A stretch of DNA of 64,000 bases, taken from assembly GCF_964106895.1 (NCBI RefSeq), contig NW_027415351.1, positions 124,001 to 188,000 on the forward strand, written 5' to 3'. The position numbers and the translations under genes are program-made. This document shows, one piece after another, positions 56,299-64,000 of this stretch. The notes beneath the pieces are model-generated. The model made no database searches and was not told the origin of the DNA. It saw only the letters and a list, made by a program, of their open reading frames with translations. The DNA is from Numenius arquata. Lineage: Eukaryota > Chordata > Aves > Charadriiformes > Scolopacidae. Positions within the stretch are counted from its first letter, which is position 1. Each line of letters begins with the position of its first letter.

Positions 56299-57295
56299 AG
56301 GCCAGCGGGGGGGCGCGGGGAAGGCGGCCGGGGTCCCGAGGCGGCTCCGAGGGGAGACGGCGTTGCGGGGGGGCGGGCTGAGGCGTCTGGGGAGGTGCTC
56401 GCGGCTCCCGGGGCTGGCAAACGGGCTCGCGTGGCTGGTGTTGGGGCTTCAGCCGGAGAGGGAGTCGTGTGGCTTTGGGCTGAGGGGCGGGGGTGGAGTC
56501 CGGCGTTTTGGGGACTCGCGCAGAGGCTCAGCGGCTGGGTTTTGGGGCTCGGAAGGGGGCAGTAAGTGATGCGGTTCGGGGGCGGAGAGCAGAAGCCGTT
56601 TTGGCTGGTTCTGCAGGGGGGGTGGGCAGGAGGGTGTTGGGGGCTGCGGGGGAAAGCAGGGGCTGGGCGGGCTGCGGGGTGCTCAAACAGCAGGTGAGGT
56701 TTTCAAATCTGCAACTTGTAACTGTTGCAGCTTTATTCTGGCTTCCTCCATTTTTGCAAAAGCTTCTGTTGCTAGACAGAGCATTCCTCTGTGTATCAGC
56801 TACTTGAGCTAGTTTATTTCAATGCGTCTGATCAGGTTTGTCTGTTGAGCAAAGTGGCATTTAAAGGTGACGTTTCACCGGATGCCAGCGGCTGTGCCTT
56901 ATTTCCAGTATAAAGATGTATTCCCCAAATATCAGAGTGGGATATAACAACTGCAGCTGGTCAAAAGTAACACTGAAATGCAAAATTTAGAATTTCTTTT
57001 TTCCCATTGGCTCCTCCTCAGTATGAACACAAAGTTAATTTCTATTCTTAATTCCTATTTATGCTACATATATGAAGGATGAACGCGAGGAAAGGAGACC
57101 ATAAAATACTGGCCTATTGCTATTTGTATGCTGTGCTTTGAACAGAAGAGACAAAACTGTCCTTTTTGTGAAATAATACTGGCTGTATCAGTGCCGTCCT
57201 CGTGTTTTTATTCAAAAATGTGAGATTTGTTGCCCCGAATGGTGAGAGTAGTTTTTGTTAATGGAAGTCGCAAGAGGTTCTGCCACCTTAAAAAC

Positions 57296-57939
57296 CATAG
57301 AATCGTAGAATGGTTAGAATTGGAAGGGACCTTCAAGATCATCGTGTTGCAGCCCCCCTGCCTTGGGCAGGGACGCCTCCACTAGAGCGGGTTGCTCAAA
57401 GCCCCGTCCAGCCTGGCCTTAAACACTTCCAGGGATGGGGCATCCACAGCTTCCCCGGGCAACCTGTTCCAGTGCCTCACCACCCTCACGGTAAAGAATT
57501 TCCTCCTAACATCTAGTCTGAATCTCCCCTCTTCCGATTTAAAACCGTTACCCCTTGTCCTGTCGCTACCTTTCCCGACAGAGAGTCCCTCTCCGGCTCT
57601 CCCGTAGGCTCCCTTCAGATATTGGAAGGCTGCTCTGAGGTCTCCCCGGAGCCTTCTCTTCTCCAGGCTGAACAACCCCAGCTCTCTCAGTCTCTCTTCA
57701 CAGGGGAGGTGCTCCGTCCCTCCGATGGTTTTCGTGGCCCTCCGCTGGGCCCCTTCCAACAGGTCCACGTCCTTCCCGTGTCGAGGACTCCAAAGCTGGA
57801 CACCGTACTCCAGGTGGGGTCTCGCGTGCGCAGAGTAGAGGGGGGTAGAATCGCCTCCCGTGACCCGCTGGCCACGCTTCTCTTGATGCAGCCCAGGGTG
57901 GGGTTGGCTTTCTGGGCTGCCAGCGCGCGTTGCCGGCTC
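57296..57939 (-). mobile_element. CR1 LINE 3' end, minus strand, U6
   Basis: Same insertion as in U2. Confidence 0.93.
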
Positions 57940-58071
57940 GTACTGACGTGTAATAATGCTACTGATGTACCGTTAGCAGCCTCGTGTTAAAAGAAGCAAG
58001 AAGCTGTAATATCCTTAATTTAGACAGTTTTTACGTGAAATGGTGCATCCTCACTGTTTTGTCACTTTCAG

Positions 58072-58191
58072 GAGCGAGCAATTGACCGAGAGCACGAGAG
58101 AGACCTTTTCCAGCAAGAGATAGGGAAGCCGGAACAACAGCTTAAGGTTCCACAAAGGATTCGGCCTGTCAGCGAGCATCAAACCGGAGAG
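58072..58191 (+). pseudogene. AKAP9-like: AKAP9-like exon A, U6
   Basis: Open, with the same splice sites as U1. Exon B of U7 follows at 60075. Confidence 0.65.
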
Positions 58192-60074
58192 GTAACGCGC
58201 GCTATTGCTTGTACTCAAGGGATCTAAATGGTACGCTGACAGCCGTTCGGATACCCTAGGGAAGCTGTTTTATGGTGTCCCTAACCTGCATCCGTTCGCA
58301 AGGCAGGAAAGGAAATCCCCCGAGATGAAAGGCTACGGTGTCGGGGGAACGTGGGGAAAGTGTGTTCTGGGTGTTTTTTGAGTCGGTCGGTTGGATGTTT
58401 TTAGTAGCAGACACACAGAAGCCTCGTAACTTTCAAAAAGACTCCCTCGCGTAACTTAATTTAGAAAATGGGGTTTTCAAAAGCCCGTGGAAACATTCAG
58501 GACTCCTGTAGCGATTCCCCCTGCTCTTGCGTCCTTTTGTGACATCCTGTTGGTAGCACGGGTACGGGCACCGCAGGAACGCAGTGACCAAGGGGTCACA
58601 GCCGAGACGTAGCGGCGCTCTCTGCGTGCGCCTCCCCGGGAGACGTCTGTCTCCCCTGAAACAATCTGGTGACCGCAGAAGGGCAGCTCGAGGAAGTCAC
58701 AGCAACCTCTTAGGCCCAGCAAAAGCCAGAAAAGCGACAGCGGTGCAAACGCTGTGTATTGTGAAGCTTTTTGCCTGTTTTGTTTGGTGACCTTTGGGTC
58801 AATTAAACTGCATTTTATTTTTTGGTGGGTTTTCTCCTGTCTTGCTTTTAGAGCAAGGCTGATATTTTTGCGTGATTCTCTCGCCCGATTTTCAGTCTTC
58901 AGCTTCTTCTCAGGTGGCACTGCGATTTTCAAAGAAAAGCTCTTCCTTTCGGTTCAGTTCAGTTGCTGTCGTTCGGTTCTTAAATGGTAGCAACGTTTAG
59001 TATTCTATATTAGATAGTTTATGACCACAGACAGTAATGGGACATACATGGATAGACGTGAAATGTAAGTTGTCAAAATATTTATTGCCCTACAATTCTC
59101 GGAGGTAGGGGTGTGTTTCCTGGGGTTTCAAAATCTATTTCACTAAAAAGGTTTGTAACAAATCCTGCAAAGTGTTCAGCCCGTACCGGGCGACCTGGCT
59201 GTCGTCAGCCTGTGCGTACAAGGAGTGGTGGGCCATTAGCCGAATGTGTGTTAACCGACACGCGTGGAGCAATTCCGCATCCGTCTGCTTCTGTGGCAAA
59301 GCGGGTGCCCGCTCCTGTCCTACGGACACGTTCCACAGAGGGGGGAGGCACAATTAGTTTTCCTGAATCCGGGATGTTCGTTTTGAGTTCGTTTTGTGAT
59401 GCGTCTCCTCATAATTTGAGGCATGGGCAGCGTGTGAATTCCTAGTTAAAATTCTCACAGTTAAAAAGGCAAAACTTCTCCCGAGAAAAAAAATTTCAAA
59501 TTTGATTGCATAATGAAACGAGGCCTGTTTTTCTGCACAGAAACGATTTGTGGGAATCGTCCTGAATTACAAGCGTGTATACCCAGATGTGTACACTCCA
59601 AGTTGGCAGATAGGCTGCAGCAGAAATGTAAAGCATGCTTTAAGGTGAAAGATGGCTGTAACTGTGATGAAAACTTTAAGGTTCGTACTAGATGCTTTTA
59701 AAGTAGGATTTTTCACAGGCAGGCGCAGCGGCAATTTTAGAGCCGAGTGGTGCCGAATATTATCCATTTACAGACAGAATTCTCGGTACTGTCTTAGATT
59801 TACATCGAATTTCTATCAAATGAGCCACCTAGCCTTCCTATATAGTATATTTTGGTGCCCCGATATTACTTGGCGTATTTCATAAGTATACCTTTTATGG
59901 CCGTTTCTCGTGCTTTTCCGAGAGAGCTGCTTTACTTTTTCATAGTTGCACGGTTTTTGAATGCCTCTTCTGCCTTTCAGATCTTCTCTTTCTCCTACGC
60001 CTTAAATACTCGTACAAGAACAAGCAGAAAATGTTATGTGCAGCTGTAACGTGCTTTGGGGTTTTTTTTGGTAG

Positions 60075-60194
60075 GATGAAATGGAAATACTGGGACTGGC
60101 GATCCAGAAGTCTGAAGAAGCCACCGTAAAGGACCGTCCCAGTGACTACCGTCGAGTTAGGATTATTAAAAGCACCAAAGCGACACGCTCGTAG
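60075..60194 (+). pseudogene. AKAP9-like: AKAP9-like exon B fragment, U7
   Basis: Same frame, acceptor and terminal stop as in U3. Last copy in the window. Confidence 0.55.
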
Positions 60195-62826
60195 AGATGG
60201 GGACTACCTCTGGACACGTGTTAATCCCGGTCAGGTGTCCTCGGGATACAGATGGTCTGCGCTTCCTGCTCTGACAAGACAGAAGCGATGAGCTTCAGGA
60301 TGAGCTCCTGAAGACAAGAAAGAGGCCAGGTGCCGGGGTTCTTGTCTCTTTGTTTGTTTGTTTGTTTGTTTGTTTTGGGCGGGGGGTGGCGGGCGGGCGG
60401 GCGGGCGTGTGGCTTCCAAAACAGGGTGCGCGGTTGACTGCAGGTGGCAGCCTGCAGAGCTCTTTTGCTGCCTGACTTCGCCTTTTCTTTGTCACTCCTC
60501 TTTCATGGCATCTGCGCTGAAAGCCGGGGCGGTCAACGAAGAGACGTGGACAAAACGGGACGAACCGGCGCCGCTTCTGCCTGTTTTCCAGGCTTTGCCA
60601 CGAACCAAGGAGCATCATCAGCCTCGTCACTGGTGGCGGCGAGTCCTGAGGTGGCTTAGGTGAGTCGAGCCTTCCAGGAACGTCCGTTGTCCGTAGCCTA
60701 CGGCGTGTCATTTGGACGTCAGTCGGAAGGAGGTTTCCCTTTCTGAAAGGGCACCGGTTTCTCGTGCCAAGCGGTTGCCTCTCCTGAAGTTCCCACGAGA
60801 GGGGATCCTCGGAGACGATGCGCTGGGCAGCAGAAGTCATCAGCGAGGAGACGTCGCGCGCTCTATTAAATAGGGACAAAAAGAAAGACGATGTCCTTCC
60901 AAAGGCCCGAGCGCGGCACCTCTTCCGACGGCCGATGGCATGGCCGGCCTTTGGGCTCTGGGTCCCCCGTAACAGCGGGGACACGGCCAAACCCTGTTCC
61001 TCTGCGTGTTCGGCACAGCCAAAAGCCTTGGCCGGTCCGCCGGTCGTTTTCGGTAGCCTGGTGGACTGCGGCACCGGGGATTGGATTTCCCCCCGCCAAA
61101 AGTACAGCCGTTTGGGGAATCTCTTACCTTCCTGGTTTTTTCTATCGTAAAGGAGACTTTAAAAAAAGGGTTAAAGTCGTATAACGTGCAAACTGACTTG
61201 CAGGCTTTAAACGGCAACCGTCCACCGGCTGTAGCCTACAGCGTCTTAGGCGTCCCTAAGCGGCGAGGTATTTGTTCCAAATCTTTGAAAAGAGAGGCGA
61301 CTGAAGGTAACGGGTTGGGTTTTTGGTTGGGTTTTTTTTCTAGTTTTTTTGTTTTTTGTTTTTCCCCCCCCTTTTCTTTAGGCGGAGCGCTCTGAAGAAC
61401 CTGATTTCTGCCTGGCTTTCAGCGGCGCGTTTCCCCGGCAGTGCGGTAGCATCTCTCTCGGGCAGTGCCGCCGGCCAGATGTCCCTCCTCCTTGGGTAGG
61501 AGAGAAAGCAGCCCCCGGTCAAATGACAACTGCGCGTTCTGGAGACGGAGAGCGCAACGGTGGGGGTTCGGAGCTGTGCCAGTTGAATTCGCGCCGAAGA
61601 AAAAGTCCGAGGCTTTTCTAGCGTGAGTATTTTTCTTGGCCGTATCTAAACGCGCGCAGAGCTTTCCAGCGGCAGGGAAAGGGAAGGGAGGAGGCGCTTC
61701 CCCCCAGCGGGCGGAGGGTTTGTTACGCTGTTAGGCTGAGAAGGTGTTGCAAGTGGCACGGGTCAGTCTGAATAGGGACCTGAAGCGTCGGGATGGCTCC
61801 GGCTTTGGCAGGCCGTGCCGTCTTTGGAGCGGAGCTGTTTCCCCGCAATCCTCCTGTAGCTCAGCTCCTGTCCTGTCCCTCGGCCGGAGGGAATTCCTCT
61901 ACTCTCTTCGGTGCTCTTTCGTTTGATGATGCTGATCTCCGGTTGGGGTTTGCTGTTTGTTTTGCAGGTGCCTCGTTGTCCGCGTCTCGTGCTGCTCGAC
62001 AGATGCCCCGGCCCGGGTTTGCAGCCGGTGGTGGAGCCGCCTGAGGGGAAGGGGCCAGCCCTGGGTCTGGTCGTTCGGTGCATTTTTTGGGGCGAATTAA
62101 AAAAACCGGTGTGTGTGTGGGGGGGGGTGGTGGTGTGATGATGTCATTTGGGGCAGCCGGATGTCAGCGGGGGAGCGACGGTGCGGCGGAGGAGCAGGTG
62201 AGTGGGGGTTAAGTGGGGTTCCCCCCACAAGAGGGTGGGTCACGGCCCCCAAACGCCTGAAAACTTGGTGCGGGGCAGGTGGTTGGGGTTTTGGGCGGTG
62301 GTGTTTAAAAAATGTTAAAAGCTGTATATGCGGGGGTGAGGCACTGGAGTAGAGAACAATCTCTCATTTTTCTGTGTGTTGAAAAATAATATTCCCTTAC
62401 GTATATAAAAGGAGTTCCAAATACCAACCCGTATCTCTAAGGATTCTGTATTATTTAATGGGAGTTTAGACGACGGAAAGATTTTTGAAAAGATTTATTT
62501 ATAAAGAGAGATTGAAGCGTCAAAGCGGATGTCTGGACAGGTCGCTAGTCCAATTGGATGTTGTCTATCTATCGTGCGTGTTAATCTGTAAGTCTAAACA
62601 GATGTGACTCTTAGCAGACGTTCTGTCGAAGTGTATCAAGAGCATCCGTTTTCCCTAAGTCTTACCCACGGGTCGGTCAGTGCGGAGGCGTAAACGCCTG
62701 TGCTGTAGATGGTTCCAGACTGCAAAGAGAGCCTATCGCTAGAAGGGATTTCCAAACTGGCCCTCCCCTCTGCTCTCTCTTGCCGGCGTCCAAGCGCTTT
62801 CAAAAGCGCTTTAAGCAGGAGTGTTG

Positions 62827-63682
62827 ATTCCCAGGAGGATAGGGAAGCTCTACAGAGAGACTTAGGTAGATTGGATCGTTGGGCCAACATCAGTGGTATG
62901 AGTTTCAACAAGGGCAAGTGCCAGGTTCTGCGCGTGGGCCACAATAACCCCGAGCAGCGCTACAGGCTTGGGGAAATGTGGCTGGAAAACCACCTGGAAG
63001 AAAGAGACCTGGGGGTTCTAATGGACAAGCGGCTGAACGTGAGCCGGCAGTGTGCCCAGGTGGCCACGAAAGCCAACGGCATCCTGGCTTGTATTAGAAA
63101 CAGCGTGAGCAGCAGAAGTAGGGAGGCGATTGTGCCCCTGTACTCGGCACTGGTGAGGCCACACCTGGAGTATTGCGTCCGGTTTTGGGCACCTCAATCC
63201 AAGAGAGATGTCGAGGTGCTGGAGCGAGTGCAGAGGAGGGCAACGAAGCTGGTGAAGGGCCTGGAAAACAAATCCTATGAAGAGCGGTTGAAGGAGCTGG
63301 GACTGTTTAGTATGAGGAAGAGGGGGCTGAGGGGAGACCTCGTCACTCTCTAAAACTACTTGAAAGGACACTGTAGAGAGGTCGGTGCTGGTCTCTTGGC
63401 ACGGGTAGGTAATGACAGAACGAGAGGGAACGGCTTCAAGCTCCAACAGGGTAGGTTTAGACTGGACATTAGGAAAGAATGTTTCACAGAGGGAGTGGTC
63501 GGGCATTGGAACAGGCTACCCAGGGAGGTGGTCGAGTCACCATCCCTGGATGTGTTTAAGAACCGTCGAGATGTGGTGTTGGGGGATATGGTGTAGGGGA
63601 GAACTTTGTAGAGTAGGGTAGATGGTTGGACTCGATGATGCCAAGGGTCTCTTGCAACCTAGACGATTCTATGATTCTATGA
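62827..63682 (+). mobile_element. CR1 LINE 3' end, plus strand, U7
   Basis: Same insertion and same breaks as in U3. Last recognisable element before the window ends. Confidence 0.92.
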
Positions 63683-64000
63683 AAAGCAGCCCCTTCCCCC
63701 GTTTCCCCTCCCGCCCTGGGGAGCTGGATCGGTGCAGCGGGACAGGAGGAAAAAAACGCAGCCCCGTTTTCCTGCAGGGACGCAAAGCTCCCCGATGTCT
63801 CTGTGGTGGATAAGGCGGCACCCCCGCCTGCCTTCCTGGACGCCGGCGGACTGGCTGCTGTCGCCCCCACGGCCCCCGGGGCCACGCGCAGAGCGCCGCG
63901 GCGTCCCTGGGGCTGGTTGCGGGGCGAACACCGGAGGTTTTTGGCGCCGAGGCGACGGCTGCGGCTGCCCGGACTGCGAGCGGGGACAGGGCAGAGAGCG

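Larger units (their letters stand above)
49470..58177 (+). repeat. Macrosatellite unit U6 (8708 bp)
   Basis: The extra 42 bp relative to U3-U5 is two more 21-bp VNTR copies at 56163-56298. It shares A at 49852 with U5 and has a private G-to-A change near 53001. Confidence 0.95.
58178..64000 (+). repeat. Macrosatellite unit U7, cut by window end
   Basis: The seventh copy runs off the window about 125 bp before its palindromic island would start. It belongs to the U3-U6 subfamily and carries G, not A, at the site that marks U5 and U6. The array therefore continues beyond this window for an unknown distance. Confidence 0.95.

Noticed and set aside
1..64000. Array as a pure assembly artefact
   Set aside because: Units carry private substitutions, indels, VNTR lengths and one provirus, so most are real distinct copies. 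The exact copy number still needs reads.

Overview
The window is vertebrate, most probably avian, nuclear DNA. Two CR1 LINE 3' ends with the typical bird/reptile tail repeat sit in every repeat unit, a gammaretrovirus-like endogenous provirus is present, and the sequence contains CpG islands and GT-AG splice-site pairs. There are no bacterial-type genes, RNA genes or CRISPR arrays.

Almost the whole window is one head-to-tail tandem array of an ~8.67 kb unit. Seven units are visible: U1 1-8658, U2 8659-23471 (8674 bp of unit plus a 6135-bp provirus and its 4-bp duplication), U3 23472-32137, U4 32138-40803, U5 40804-49469, U6 49470-58177 and U7 58178-64000 (cut by the window end). U3-U7 are almost identical by eye. 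U1 and U2 form a more divergent subfamily. Unit length varies mainly through a 21-bp VNTR. The phase used here, starting at base 1, is arbitrary.

Each unit holds, left to right: a 120-bp segment (B) that resembles an AKAP9 coding exon; several exon-sized segments with good splice sites; a plus-strand CR1 3' end; a GC-rich island built as a ~750-bp near-palindrome with mirrored CCAAT boxes and NRF1-like sites; a 21-bp VNTR; an AT-rich stretch; a minus-strand CR1 3' end; and a 120-bp segment (A) that resembles an earlier AKAP9 coding exon. A and B are in AKAP9 order only when read across the unit boundary (A of one unit, then B of the next), and their reading frames are compatible. The ancestral unit therefore probably captured a piece of AKAP9 and placed it downstream of a bidirectional promoter. 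Whether any RNA or protein is made cannot be told from sequence.

U2 carries a minus-strand provirus (8720-14854) with 597-bp LTRs, a PBS, a polypurine tract, a matrix-only gag remnant, a long open pol (RT, RNase H, integrase) fused by deletion to part of env TM, and a small pre-gag reading frame with two CxxC pairs. It is defective: capsid, nucleocapsid, protease and surface envelope are missing and at least two frameshifts are visible. The other units have the empty site.
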